Source: Chinchilla lanigera
Taxonomy: Eukaryota; Chordata; Mammalia; Rodentia; Chinchillidae
Direction of reading: 5' to 3'
Assembly (NCBI RefSeq): GCF_000276665.1
Contig: NW_004955417.1
Span: 13,683,420-13,747,419 of the forward strand
Length of the DNA stretch: 64,000 nt
The position numbers and the translations under genes were made by a program. The stretch's first letter is position 1; each line of letters opens with the position of its first letter. Positions 43,696 to 54,907 of the stretch are shown here, piece after piece. A model generated the notes under the pieces. The model made no database searches and was not told the DNA's origin. It saw only the letters and a list, made by a program, of their open reading frames with translations.

Positions 43696-45639
43696 CTTTT
43701 AAAGACAGAATTTACTGAACGTAATTTCCTCTTTCCCTGGACCTCACGCAGCCCCAGAAAGTTAGTAATACAACACCATAAGCTTGGAAATGTTTTTCGG
43801 GCTTGATGACACAGTGCTGGGGCATGGACGGCATAGATACGGTTAACAGCGACTATAGTGACAATGAACGCTGCATGGCAGAGGACAAAGGGCTGACTCT
43901 GCCCCCTGAGCCTCAGTCCGATACCCCAGTGTGTCAGACATTAGGGGACGCTGCGCGACTTGGAGAGTGAAACGCAAGGACTGCTGGGAGCCATATTTCA
44001 ACCTCCACGCATGAGTCCCTGTGAAGACGGCCTTTAGTGTTACTAAGCAGACATGTAACTTCTCTTGCTTAGTGGTTAAACTTGGGCTTGCTTTTCATAA
44101 AATAATTTAATAAGTTCAAATATTTTAAAACAGGAAGTTTTGTTACTTACTTACATTTACTCCACTATGTACTTTTATATGGGGCCCAAGACAATCCCTC
44201 TGTTCTCACTGTGGCCATGGCAGGCCAAAGGGCTGGACATCCCTGGGTCATGAAATGATTCCCACAGCTCCTGCCCGCTGTGGCCCCAGACAGTGAGCCC
44301 CTTGTGCCCTGTGTCTGCCTGTCTGTCTGTGGCCCGTGTGTGGTTGCTAGCTCCGTTTCTCTCTGTGGAGGCTGTTTGCTGGTTTCCTGGCACTTGCTGA
44401 TGTCCCAGCACAGGTGAGCCTGTTAAGGGGTCCTAACAATATGTCACCTCTCCTCGTGCTGAAGGAATGGGTTCTAAAGACAGTGTCAGGGGCCCAGGAC
44501 GCAGCCAGGTGACCTTTCTCTCAGGCCAGCCCCTGTGCGCCACAGCTTGTCTTCGTGCGCTGCATCTGCCGCTCCAGGGGCCCGTGGTGAACTTTTCTGT
44601 ATGGCTTTTCTGGCCAGAACGGGGGCATATTTCACCTCTGGCCCAGTCCCTGAGGAAGGAGAACGTGGTTGCAGGGTTGACTGGCGTGGGCCAGCCATGA
44701 TTCGTGGCCTGGGGGCCACAGGGCAATGGTTACTGGCCAGACAACCAGTGTCTGCCACTTCCTCAGAAGAAGAACAGCTCGGTGCAGTTAAACTGGTCTG
44801 GCCCAGACCGTGAGGTCAGTGGTGACCTTTCCCCCAGCATGGCTCTCACAGAGGCCCTCTGGGAGCTCCTTTCGGTTTCCCGTCCAGCCCTCGGCCTCCC
44901 CTGTGACCGGCTGTCGTTTTAGTGTCTTCTACCAGGAAATAAGTCGTTGGTTGCCCGCTGGTAAGGAGGCCGCTTCTGTCTAGCAGCAGAAGCATGCTTT
45001 GGATGGGGGTGAGCTTCACGCGTGGCAGAACTGCAGCAACCTGGGGCATCGGCAGAGACTGTCACCTCTGTTTCGCGGTACAGCTGCTGTCATGATCTGA
45101 GCAAGGCTAAGCCCTTGGACCCTCCCTGTAACTGCCATTTCCAGACTCCGCTAAATGGCCAGGTAGTTGGCGAGATCAGCTTTGGATTATTCTGCCTCGC
45201 GCTGTCGCACGTCACTGTCAGACGTCAGCTTAGACAGAAGCTGCCCACATGCTTTGAGCGCTAGCGATCAGGTCTGCTGGAAGAACAGGCTGGATTTTCT
45301 TAGCTTCTCCATCTCTTTTGAAAGGGGGTGGGCTGGGAAGCGTGGGCCTCATCCCAGCTCTCAGCTCTTAGCTGTCAGCTCGTTCAGCTCAGCTCAGCTG
45401 CGGGCCTTGACTGGGCCTTTGGCCAGCAGCGGGGAAGGAAAGCAGTGGCAGGGAACCCGGGGCGCACGTCGGGTCCAGACTCTCCTGCGCAAGCCCCCAG
45501 AAGCAGGCGCTGCATCTGTGTCCTGCTGAGCACCTTGCTTGCTGAGTGTTCGCTGAGTTTCACGTCTTTCCCTCTCCACTGCAGAACCCTCTTCGAGGCC
45601 TTTCCACCTCCGCTGACACTCCCCGGCCTGGCCACCCGC

Positions 45640-45850
45640 TTATAGCCGTTTTAGCTCCATCCTGCGGCTTACAAGGCCCATGAAACCTTTCCTGCCCAGC
45701 CTCATCCGTCCTCTCAGGCCAGCCTTCATCTGCCCCTCTGCCTCCCAAATGTGCCCCCCTTTATCCCCAGGCTTGCGCTGTGCCCATGTCCTTACTCTCT
45801 GCTCCCTTGGTCCCCTTTACTTGTCTAACTCTTCTCTTCCGAAGGCCTCT
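45640..45850 (+). repeat. L2-like remnant
   Basis: TACAAGGCCCATGAAACCTTTCCTGCCCAGCCTCATCCG follows the L2 ORF2 3' end pattern, with later fragments of similar character. Confidence 0.45.
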
Positions 45851-46124
45851 GGCTGGGCATCACCTCTTTGGGGAAGACACCCGGTCCCTGGGCTCAGCGG
45901 GGCCCTCCTCTCTGTTTCCTGGTGACCTGGTTCCCTTGTCTCCTCCTCTCCGCAGGGCACAGACCTTATCCCGTCCGACGCATCTACCTGTAGGCCTGGC
46001 CTCTGGTTGGCAAAGGAATGAGTGGTCAGCTCCCAGCTCACCTGGGCAGGGAGCAGCGGCAGCTGTCTGCACGGCGCCCTGAGAAGCCTGAGTCTGAAGG
46101 AGGCTCTGTCCTTTCTCCCCACAG

Positions 46125-46247
46125 GAATCAACTACTGTGCGCTGAACAAACCGGGCTGTGAGCATGAATGTGTCAACACGGAGGAGGGCTACTACTGCCG
46201 CTGCCGCCGGGGCTACTCCCTGGACCCCAACGGCAGGACCTGCAGCC
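46125..46247 (+). CDS. MATN2: Matrilin-2 exon, EGF-like domain 5
   Basis: A 123-bp phase 1-1 exon with acceptor CCTTTCTCCCCACAG ending at 46124 and donor GTGAGT at 46248-46253. With A from exon EGF4 it begins [12 protein letters not shown] and ends PNGRTCS. Six cysteines are intact, and [12 protein letters not shown] fits the beta-hydroxylation consensus. DHGC is replaced by KPGC, a matrilin-2 signature recalled from human. Codons are GC-rich. The donor is preceded by C rather than the usual G or A, offset by a perfect GTGAGT. Confidence 0.97.
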
Positions 46248-46489
46248 GTGAGTGCACCCCAGGGCTGTGGGGGCGGATGGACACGGCTCACCTACGGGCC
46301 ATTCTGGAGCTCCCAGGTTTCCTGCAGATCTGCCTCAGTTTCACCACCCATAAAGGACTGTTAGGTCTACCTGCTTCATGGGTTGGGTTGTGAGGGTTAA
46401 AGGAATCCGTGCGTCTGAAATACTTACACTATCTTAATCACAGCCCTCAGTAAATATCAGTATTATTAATCTTAGCTGTGAGAAGCGTG

Positions 46490-46690
46490 GACCAATCAGG
46501 TGGGCCTGAACTCAAGTCTAAACTCTGCCACATTCTGCTCAAGTGCCCTTGGGCAAGTTATTTAACTTCTTTAAGCTTTGATTTCCTATTTAAAAAAGTG
46601 AAGATAATATTAATCTTGGTTCTGCAGGGTGATTATAGGAAGTAATTGGGACCATTCCAATCCGTTAGCCTCAGGCCTGGTGCAAGGTAA
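46490..46690 (+). repeat. MIR element
   Basis: CTCAAGTGCCCTTGGGCAAGTTATTTAACTTCTTTAAGCTTTGATTTCC, then a GTGAAGATAATATTAAT core and GGGTGATTATAGGAAG: clear sense MIR. Confidence 0.8.
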
Positions 46691-48314
46691 ACATCCCACT
46701 TAGGATAATGGCTCACACAGGCGGCCGATGGGGGTGACCAGGGTCTAGGCCCAGGTTGGGACAGGAGGCCGGAAGGGCTGGGCCTCAGAAGCAGCAGCCC
46801 CCGGGCTGATCTGAGGACAGAACTGAGCAGTGGGGTTTTGTAAAGCCTTTTCTTCATATCCTTGTGTCAGAGCCCACAGAGCCCATCCGTGATGTAAACA
46901 CATGGGAACTCGCAGGCCCTGCCAGCTGGCTGGTCCTGTCGTGTTTTATGAGACACAAACTCCATGGCCCAGGCCAGCGGGGTGGGAGCACACAGACGCT
47001 GCGCTGGCTCCCTGTGACCGCGTTACTCGGCGCTGGGGCTCGGTGACATGGCCCTCAGAGAAGAGGCCCTTTGTGTGGCTTTCTGCTAGCAAGCGCACAT
47101 CTGCTCCAGCGCTGGAGACGGAGATGGACTGAGGAGAATGGTGCAGCTGTTGAGCATTTGGACGCTACATTGCCAGGAAGGGGGGCAGTTTCACAGCTGG
47201 AGCATGAGGTCCAGCGCTTTCCTCAGGAAAACCCATTCCCCCTCAGCCTGCAGAGGGAACACAGAGCCTTGACGAAAGCCAGGGGCTTTTGGATGAGAAA
47301 GCTGGTGAAACATCCGGGCTCTGCTGTGCATTAGCCAATGGGGACCAAGGGGTCTTACATTCAGCAAGGAGGGGGGTCTGATCATGACAAATCCCGGTCA
47401 ACCCTGCCTTTTTCCAGGAATGTGGTGTCTGCCAGCCACTGGCCCTGGAAAGTGTCCTGGGACAGGCTAGGCATCACTTGACTGGGCCAGCTAGGCCACT
47501 GGGGGCCAGGGCCTGCCTGTTTCTCTCCCAGCATTGGGGGCCTGGAGGGGCTCAGGAGCTGGGCTGGAAGACATGGCGACCCTCCACTTTCTCTGCGATC
47601 TGGTCAGCTATAAGAAAGTGTAACCCAAGCCACTTCCATCTAGAAGTCCCCAGAGAAAGCCGAGGTTTTCTGCTCCCGCAAAGGGCTCTGGGAGCCCCAG
47701 GGCACAATGACAGCAAAGCCTTAGGAGGCACTGAGTCTGTGCAGGAGCTGTGGTGAGCACTTTCCACGACTAACTCTCCTGATCCTCTCAATAGGCCTGT
47801 GAGCTCCCTACATTCTTACACCTTTTCAAGAGGGAAAAACAAGAAAATTGTCACTTTCCTGGTAAATGTTCAGGATGTGCGCAGGGGCATGCAGCTCCTG
47901 AGGTTCTGCAAGTGTCTGCAGTAGGTTCCTCTATGAGAGAATGTTCTGGAAGGACGGTCCCAGGCCCCAGAGGAGTGAAGCGCTCACTTGGTGGCCCTTG
48001 ACAAGGCTTTCAGTGTCTTTCCAGTCTCTGGGGCGTACTTTCTCCATCCAGGAGGTCTGAGGCCGCCTGTGGGCTGTCTGTGGGAGCTGTCGGCCACAGC
48101 TGTGTGTTCACTGGCCTTCTTCCTCACGGCCCAGGGCCCAGCTGTACAGAGTTTGGGTGCCAGGATGGGCCACACAGCTCGGCCCGGGCCTTGGTTTGTT
48201 TTCTGAATCTGGGTGTCCCGATTAGGAGGATTAAAGAGAAATCACATTCTTAAATTTTCAAATTGAAATGAAAATATACAGTGAATCCTTACTCAGCACC
48301 ACTTGCTCATAACC

Positions 48315-48540
48315 CTAAGGGTTCATGAAGTGGTTGCCACGTGCCAGCTGCTGTTCTGAACGCTTGCTTTCCGTGTGTTACCGCCTCTGATTCTCACCAC
48401 ACTCCTGTCAGAAAGCGGCCACCAGCGTCATTCCCGTCGCTCAAGTCAGGAGATGTTGAGAAGGCCACAGAAGCGGAGCGACTGCCAGTGTCCACAGCTG
48501 GGACGTGGTAGAGACAGAATTTAGACCAGGCACCCCATCC
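48315..48540 (-). repeat. MIR-like remnant, antisense
   Basis: CACGTGCCAGCTGCTGTTCTGAACGCTTGC, TGATTCTCACCACACTCCTGTCAG and GTCAGGAGATGTTGAGAAGG follow the reversed MIR order. Confidence 0.6.
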
Positions 48541-48802
48541 TTGAGCACCACGCTCTGTGATATGCAAATCACACTTGCTCTCAGCATCTCTCGATGCTGA
48601 GACAGCAGATTCAGCCTGCAGGGCCCTGGCCTGGGGTTCAAAGAGGAGGTGGAAAGAGAAGTAAGCCAGGCTGACTCCCCACGGAGGCCGTGGTGTGCAC
48701 AGAATGGCACCTTCTCTTCTAAGCAAGCTTTGCTTCCCAGTGCCCTTGGCTGGCAGGGCATCACCCCCTTGCCCCTTGGGTTTACACGTGTGACCCACGC
48801 AG

Positions 48803-48922
48803 GGGTGGACCACTGCGCGCAGGACCACGGCTGTGAGCAGTTGTGCCTGAACACAGAGGAGTCCTTCGTCTGCCAGTGCTCGGAAGGCTTCCTCATCAAC
48901 GAGGACCTCAAGACCTGCTCTA
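48803..48922 (+). CDS. MATN2: Matrilin-2 exon, EGF-like domain 6 (one codon shorter)
   Basis: A 120-bp phase 1-1 exon with acceptor GTGACCCACGCAG ending at 48802 and donor GTGAGT at 48923-48928. With C from exon EGF5 it begins [11 protein letters not shown] and ends EDLKTCS. Six cysteines are intact, and [12 protein letters not shown] fits the beta-hydroxylation consensus. Between cysteines 1 and 2 there are five residues (AQDHG); all seven other modules here have six, and human EGF6, as recalled, has AQQDHG. So one Gln codon appears lost, without frameshift. The acceptor has a purine-interrupted tract, weaker than its neighbours. Only 245 bp separate it from exon EGF7. Confidence 0.96.
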
Positions 48923-49167
48923 GTGAGTCCCCTCCGTGCCTTTCTGTTAGGGATGGGCTGGTGACAGGGGTGGGACATGCGGCCCCTGCAGAGTGGCAGC
49001 TCAGGCCTGGTGCCCCCTTCCTCTGCTCCAGAGAGACGTGGGCACTCTGCCCAGGGACCGCATGCTCTCAGGGGTGGTGAGCATGATGGCCGCGTGCTCC
49101 CCATCCTCCTGGTCCTGGGCCTCACTGACCAGGCCCTGGGGGCCTCACCTGGGTCTTGGCTCTGCAG
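48923..49167 (+). other. MATN2: Short intron between EGF6 and EGF7 (245 bp)
   Basis: A GC-rich intron with GTGAGT at its start and TTGGCTCTGCAG at its end. No repeats. By far the shortest intron in the window. Confidence 0.93.
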
Positions 49168-49290
49168 GGGCGGATTACTGCCTTCTGAGTGACCCTGGGT
49201 GTGAATACGCCTGCGTCAACACGGACAGATCCTTCGCCTGCCAGTGCCCTGAGGGCCACGTGCTCCGCAGCGATGGGAAGACCTGTGCAA
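49168..49290 (+). CDS. MATN2: Matrilin-2 exon, EGF-like domain 7
   Basis: A 123-bp phase 1-1 exon with acceptor TTGGCTCTGCAG ending at 49167 and donor GTGAGT at 49291-49296. With A from exon EGF6 it begins [12 protein letters not shown] and ends SDGKTCA. Six cysteines are intact, and [12 protein letters not shown] fits the beta-hydroxylation consensus. DPGC replaces the usual DHGC, and RADYC replaces the RVDYC recalled from human. Codon choice is GC-rich like EGF5-EGF6. Confidence 0.97.
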
Positions 49291-49965
49291 GTGAGTCCCC
49301 TTGTGTTTGAGGTCCTGGGGCCAGCAGGACATGGCTTGGGTGTCCTGTGGGTGCGAGTGCGGCTCTGCTGCCAACATGGACCTTGTCTGTGCCTGGTATC
49401 CTCTCTCTGTGCTGGGCCCAGCCCGTGGGGACACCTGTGACTGTCTCTTAGCCGTTTGAGCCCCTATGGCTGCTTTCCTTCTGCCTCCAAGCTTCCCCGT
49501 CACTTCCAGAAACGGCCTTGGCTGTTTCCACAGATGGCCTCACTGCGGCTGTGGAACTGGACAGAGCCCTCGGTCTTACCACACCGCCCTGCCTCTGATG
49601 TGGCTTGTCCTCGCCGGAAGTCCTGTTCGATCCGCTTTGCCACCATGGTGGCTTTGAGAGCAAAGCCCTGCAGAGGCGATGAGGCCCTGTGGGAGGAGTG
49701 CCTTTCTCAGGGGAGCGGGTTAATTCTTGAGGGAGGGTAGGTGATGGAGAGAACAGGTTGTTGGAAAGCCAAACGTGTCCCCTCTGTCCCTTCCACTCGA
49801 ACACTCTCTCTCACTGTGTGCTGTTCCACAACAAGACAAATGCAAACGAGGCCCTTGCTTGGTGCTGCTCTGGGGCCTACCAGCCTCTAAAAGCGGGACT
49901 TCCTGAACCTGTGTTCTAAGTCAGCCAAACTGCCCTATTCAGTTGCTTGGTTAGTTGGTTAGTTT

Positions 49966-50103
49966 GAAACAGGGTCTCACTATGTAGTTCAAACTGGCCT
50001 TGAACTCACTGGGTAGCCCAGGCCAGCCTTGAACTTTTGGCCATCCTCCTGCCTCAGCCTCCCAAGTGCTGGGATTACAGGTGTGCGCCACCAGGCCCAG
50101 CTG
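49966..50103 (-). repeat. B1-like SINE, antisense
   Basis: TTTGAAACAGGGTCTCACTATG through GTGCTGGGATTACAGGTGTGCGCCACCAGGCCCAGC. Confidence 0.88.
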
Positions 50104-50554
50104 GTGTTCAGTTATATAGCAACAAGAAAAGCACAAAGACGCTCTATCCTCTGCCAGCCAGCAGCCTGTTCATGAATAATAAGGTGCCCCCTTGCTGACA
50201 CCCGCTGGCTGCATGCTGGGCACTGTGCTAAGCACCAGTGCTGTCACAGATGAGGAGACTGCAGCCCTGATTAAGAGACGGAGGTCACCTGCTACTGAGT
50301 GAGGGCTCTCACCATGCGACTCCAGTCCTGCAGGTGAAGTGGTCCTGGGACATCTAGAGTCCACTCCCCGGCCCCTGTTGTCTGTCTCTCAGCACATCCC
50401 AGCTTGGCAGGGATGCTGCCTGGTGTGTTTCCTTACAGCTGAGCCTAACTCCTGTCTCCACTAAAAAGAAACAGGCAGAAGGTCCCACACCCCTTTGTCC
50501 CTCACTCAAGGGTGCTGCCCTGTTTGCTGGCCTGCCTGCCTGTTTCCAAGTAGC

Positions 50555-50670
50555 CCAGGGGAGGCTGAGGTGGAAGGACTGCTGCAGGTTCAAGGCCAGC
50601 CTGGGCTACATAGTGAATTCAAGGCCCCCCTGAACTACATAATGAGACTGTGTCTCAAAAAAAGTAAAAG
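50555..50670 (+). repeat. B1-like SINE, 5'-truncated
   Basis: Starts at GGGGAGGCTGAGGTGGAAGG, keeps both duplicated units (GGCCAGCCTGGGCTACATAG / GGCCCCCCTGAACTACATAA) and ends TGTGTCTCAAAAAAAG. Confidence 0.85.
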
Positions 50671-52034
50671 ATAAAGAAAGGAGAAATAGTTGTCGCAGAA
50701 ATACCTGCGAGAAGGTATTGGGAATGGAGGGAAAGGACCCAGTGTCACCTTCCCTGTCCTGCTGGTCTTTCCCATTACAGGGCCCAGTTCCTTGGCCACT
50801 GACACAGCTGTGGCCACAGGTCCCTCTGTCCACCTGGAGTGCTGTGCGTGCACAGGGGCGGATGAGTGACAGCCCCACAGGGTGTGTCTGCCGCGGTGCC
50901 ACCTGGGAGAAAATGCTTCCCGGGTGGGGCTGGGTGCTTGGGTCCCACGGCTCAGCAGTGTTACGGCTCGGGTGGCTCCCTGCCCAGCTGCCTCCCCTGG
51001 AGCCACACCCTGGGCACCGAGGGCGAGAAGAGGGGGGTGTGCCCAGGCGCTCTGCGCTCACTCACCTGCCTGCCGAAGCAGATGCAGGGCTTGTGGGCTT
51101 CATTCTCTGTCATCTCTGACGAGTCCTGCCTTTCCTCTGTCCTCTCCTTTGCTGTGAAAATCAGAAACACAGAGATGGTTGCAGGACCTCTAGCGTCTTC
51201 ACAGAGCTCTCCAGACACACACGGCCCCTTCCTTCAGTTCCCCGCTCCCACCGTCCTAGCGACGCCTTCCTCCCTGTGAAACGCTGCCCAGTTTCTCATT
51301 GAAAGCGTGTCTGTCGCCAGTGGCGCAGTGATGTCATGCATATGAGTAAAGGTCCCACAGTGCAAGTAGAAGTGAATTTTGATGCTCCTCTGTGGTCGGG
51401 TCGATACGAGAACCGGGGAGATAATCGGTCAGGTTAGAGTTACACTTGGGAACAGGACATGAAAGCTGTTTCCCGGCCGGGACTCTTCCCCTAATTGAAG
51501 ACTTTCTGTCTGCTCTGGGATGAGTCAGGCTCGAGACCCGGTTCTGTAATAGTGGGCTTTGTTTTCAGTGTGGCCACAGCTAACTAGGGTTGGGATGTAA
51601 GTTCCCCAGCCCTAGGCCCGATGACACAGAGCCGGCTGACATGCCTGTCATACTCCCTCCTCCTCCCCCTCCTCTGTAGCCCAGTCCTGGGTCTTCCCTG
51701 AAGCTTTTTGTGCTCCAGCCATAGTGAGGAGTCCTCTATTCTCTGAGTAGGCCCCGCACCTCCAGCCTGTCCTGTGTCCTAGGACAGCCTCTCCATCCCC
51801 ACTGCCTGCGGAAACTCAGTCCGTCTCCAGTGTCGCTCCTGTGGGGAACTTCTTCCCTCCCCACCTGCTGGGTAGCAGTATCTTTCTCCTGCTGCAGGCT
51901 CACCTGGGACTTCTGCCTTCTGTCCAACCTGACCTCACTTTGTGGCTCTCTGCACAAATATGGGACATGGCACTGCAAAATATAAAGAACATGAAAATAG
52001 GAGCTCAAAGACCAGATTTAAACCTGGGGCTTCT

Positions 52035-52195
52035 CCCATGGGCGAGGAACTTTTCTTTCTTTGGGTCCAGTTGCTCATCTGTAAACTGGAAATGATCGTT
52101 CCTGCCTGTCTCTCAGGGTCCCTGTGCGGCACAGGGAGAGATATCCATCAGAGCTTTGTGTACCTGTAGAGTAATGTTAACTCTTGTTAGGCTCT
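52035..52195 (+). repeat. MIR-like element
   Basis: GGGTCCAGTTGCTCATCTGTAAACTGGAAATGATCGTTCCTGCC is a MIR 3' core in sense orientation. Confidence 0.65.
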
Positions 52196-52322
52196 CATTA
52201 TGGTCTTCTCTCCCTATCCTCAGACTCTACCACATGGAGGAGCAGCCTAAGGGAGCTCCCTGCCTTGCTGCCTGGAGACCCATGTCCCAGGGCCAGCACT
52301 TCTATCCTTGGAGGAGCCCCAG

Positions 52323-52741
52323 TGTTATGGCTTGTGTTTAGATGTTCCCCCCAAAGCCTCACGTGGTCATAGGTAGGGCTTTTTCAGAGTGGCTGGATCT
52401 AGAATGCATGATGCTGGAATTGATTCATGGTGCAATGCTAGATTCAAGGGCACTAGGATTATGGGTGTGAGTGCTACCCACTGTAAGTAGCCTGAATAGG
52501 ATATAAGGGACAGAAAGAGCTGTAGTTGTCCCTTGCTGTTTTGCTACCTTTTGCCTACCATGAGCTGTTTTTCCTCTGCTATTCCTTTCTGCCATGCCAC
52601 CCTGCCTTAGAGCCTTAGAGCCTTAGAGCCAGCCAGTTATAGACTAAAGTCTCTACAAACTGTGAGCTAAATAATCCTTTCCCTTTTAAATTTGAGTGTT
52701 GGGTATTTTATCTCAGCATTGATAGAAAAGTAACCAAGACA
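52323..52741 (+). mobile_element. 5' LTR of MaLR element
   Basis: A 419-bp LTR starts TGTTATGGCTTGTG and ends AAGTAACCAAGACA. Internal landmarks are CCCCAAAGCCTCACG, CTAGATTCAAGGGCACTAGG and AAATAATCCTTTCCC. It matches the copy at 54251-54654 along its length with scattered substitutions. Confidence 0.93.
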
Positions 52742-54250
52742 GAATTTGGTACCAAGACAGAATTTGGTACCAAGAGTGGGGTCATTGCTGTGACTGAATC
52801 TGACTATGTGGCTCAGAAGCTTTTGGGACTGGCTTTGGTGAGAGTTTGGAGAGCTTTGGAGATGCTAACTGAAAAAGTAGAGCTACCTGATGCTGTACTT
52901 GATCAGAGATTCTGGTCAGAGCTCAGAAGACCAGAAGGCTGACAGAAATTCTGCCAGTAAAACCAGGTCTGGAGATTTCTGCTGGGAAGAAGGACTACAC
53001 TGGCTGTTGGGCTCCAGATGATGTGTATTTTGCCTTGGCAGAAAGTTTGTCTGCATTTTACATCTGTCCAGAGACTTCACTTGAGACTGAGATTAAGGGC
53101 AGCAGACTAATTTGCCAGAAGAAATTTCAAGGCAGTCCAATGTTGAGGCAGTGGCATGGCTACTGTTGGGTCTTTTAGCCAGATTTATATTGAAAATCAA
53201 GAGCAAAGAGCCCAGTAGAATGATTAAAAACATTGTGAGTTTGGCCAAAAAGGATGCTCCAGTAAAGTTGAGGCCTACGAAGATGGAACAGAGGAGAAGT
53301 TCATCATTGAAGAGATTAGCAAGGAAAAGCTAAGTATTTCAGAAGAGGACAACAGAAAAGATGGCCTGAGGACATCACAAGAACCAGCAGGACTCCAGCT
53401 TTTGCAGCCTCAGAGTTGCAAAGGTGAAAGAATTTGCTTTGAGATAAAAGCCCCAGAGCACCATGTTCCAGAATGGCGGTGGCCTACAGAATTTGTTTCT
53501 TGAGATTGGGTTCAGGGTGCTCAGTGATCCAGGCACTAAACCTCTACAGCCAAAAGAGGAGAAAGCCTGGCTACTGCTCCAGCTGGTGGCAGACCTTGGC
53601 ATCATCCATGTAGTGCTGGTTTTAGGTGCATGCAGAATACAAGAGTTGTGGGATCAGAAAGGCTTCCACCCAGATCTCAAAAGAAGACCTGGGAGGCCAG
53701 TTAGTATGCTCCTGAGAGGGCAGTGTGTGAAACTGAGTGTGAAGCCAAAGGTGCAGTGGAGACGCCAAAAGTTTGGAGAAGCCAGGAATGTGTATTGTCT
53801 GAGGAAAAATGCAAGGAGGAAGCAGAGCCAGCCCAACAGAGAAGCCATGGGCACTACAACAACTGGCAGTGCCATAGTGGTTGAGCCACTCAACTGCTTT
53901 GGAGTGCACAACTTGCCACAGATGCAGGGATGCTGGAAGTGGAACTGTGGGATTTAATGTTTGCTCTGTTGGATTTTGGTCTTGCTTTGTTCCCATTCCT
54001 TGCTATCCCCATTTGTAACTTTTGGAAAGGAGATGTGTGTCATATGCCATTGAATGTTGGAAGTATTTAACTTCCTTTTCATTTGTGCAATGGCTTGCTG
54101 CTAAGAGTTTGCCTTAAATCTCAGTGGAAACTTTGGACTTGGACTTTTTAGCAATGCTGAAACTGTTAAGACTTTGGCAACTCTTGGAGTGGACTAAATG
54201 CCTTTTGCATAAAGGGATATGTATGAGTCTTTGGGGGGCTAGGGGCAAAA

Positions 54251-54654
54251 TGTTATGGCTTATGTTTAAATGGCCCCCAAAACCTCATACAGTCATAGCT
54301 GGGGCATTTTTGGAGGTAGCTAGATCTACAGTGTGTGATGCTGGGATTGATTCGGGGTGCAATGCTAGATTCAAGGGCACTAGGATTAAGGGTGCGAGTG
54401 CTACCGGCTGTAAGTAGCCTGGATAGGATATAAGGGATAGAAAGAGCTGTGGTTGTCCCTTGTTGTTTTGCTACCTTTTGCCTGCCATGAGCTGTTTTTT
54501 CCTTTGCTGTGCTTTTCTGCCATGCCTCCCTGCCTTAGAGTCAGCTGATTATGGACTGAAACCTCTACAAACTCTGAGCTAAATAAACCTTTCCTCTTTT
54601 AATTTTGGGTGTTGGGTATTTTGTCTCAACAATGAGAGAAAAGTAACTTAGACA
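54251..54654 (+). mobile_element. 3' LTR of MaLR element
   Basis: A 404-bp LTR from TGTTATGGCTTATG to AAGTAACTTAGACA, with AATAAACCTTTCCTC as polyadenylation region. Partner of the LTR at 52323. Confidence 0.93.
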
Positions 54655-54907
54655 CTTAGGGGCACACCACCTGGGAGCGGACAGACCCAGGAGCCCCAGG
54701 GCTGACCTAGGGAAGACCTCCCTTCTTCCAGGGCAGGGAGGACACCATCAGGCCTGTGTCACAAACCTTAGTACCAAACCTGGAATCCAGTTGACCATGC
54801 TTCCAGTTCAGCTACCACAGGCCGATCCATCTGCAAAGGCTTGTTCAGGCTTGAAGTCCCTGACTTGGCTTCCCAGGCTGAAGCCTCCCTGAGCAAGCTT
54901 GGCAGAG

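Larger units (their letters stand above)
38857..46124 (+). other. MATN2: Intron between EGF4 and EGF5 (7,268 bp)
   Basis: Comparatively repeat-poor. SINEs lie at 42320-42515 (nested pair), 42651 and 43016, an antisense L1 3' end at about 42985-43695 and an L2-like piece at about 45640-45850. The segment 41590-42190 looks like a decayed antisense LTR, but I cannot name it. No gene or repeat is recognised in 38870-41580, 43700-45340 and 45860-46090. An (AGCTC)-rich run lies near 45352-45400. Confidence 0.82.
46248..48802 (+). other. MATN2: Intron between EGF5 and EGF6 (2,555 bp)
   Basis: No young SINE is present. MIR-like remnants lie at about 46490-46690 (sense), 47755-47870 (antisense) and 48315-48540 (antisense). 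The rest (46260-46480, 46700-47750, 47880-48300, 48550-48800) is GC-moderate unique sequence with no recognised feature. The pyrimidine tract before exon EGF6 is weak. Confidence 0.82.
52323..54654 (+). mobile_element. Two-LTR ERVL-MaLR-like element (non-coding retroelement)
   Basis: Two direct LTRs flank a 1,509-bp internal region (52742-54250), whose start GAATTTGGTACCAAGAGTGGGG resembles other mammalian MaLR internal sequences. A purine-rich GGGGGCTAGGGGCAAAA precedes the 3' LTR. CCCAG at 52318-52322 and CTTAG at 54655-54659 may be a decayed 5-bp duplication. Internal ORFs up to 164 aa have no recognisable retroviral domain; MaLRs generally lack coding capacity and depend on ERVL enzymes. 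An 18-bp unit (ACCAAGACAGAATTTGGT) is tandemly doubled at the 5' LTR/internal junction. Confidence 0.9.

Noticed and set aside
48394..49125. A 243-codon minus-strand open frame across the EGF6 exon region
   Set aside because: It is antisense to a confirmed exon and its intron, in GC-rich DNA where stops are rare. It shows no domain, no splice logic and no start context.
53463..53957. 164-codon frame inside the MaLR element
   Set aside because: It lies in MaLR internal sequence, which in this class does not encode gag, pol or env. No retroviral motif was found in it.
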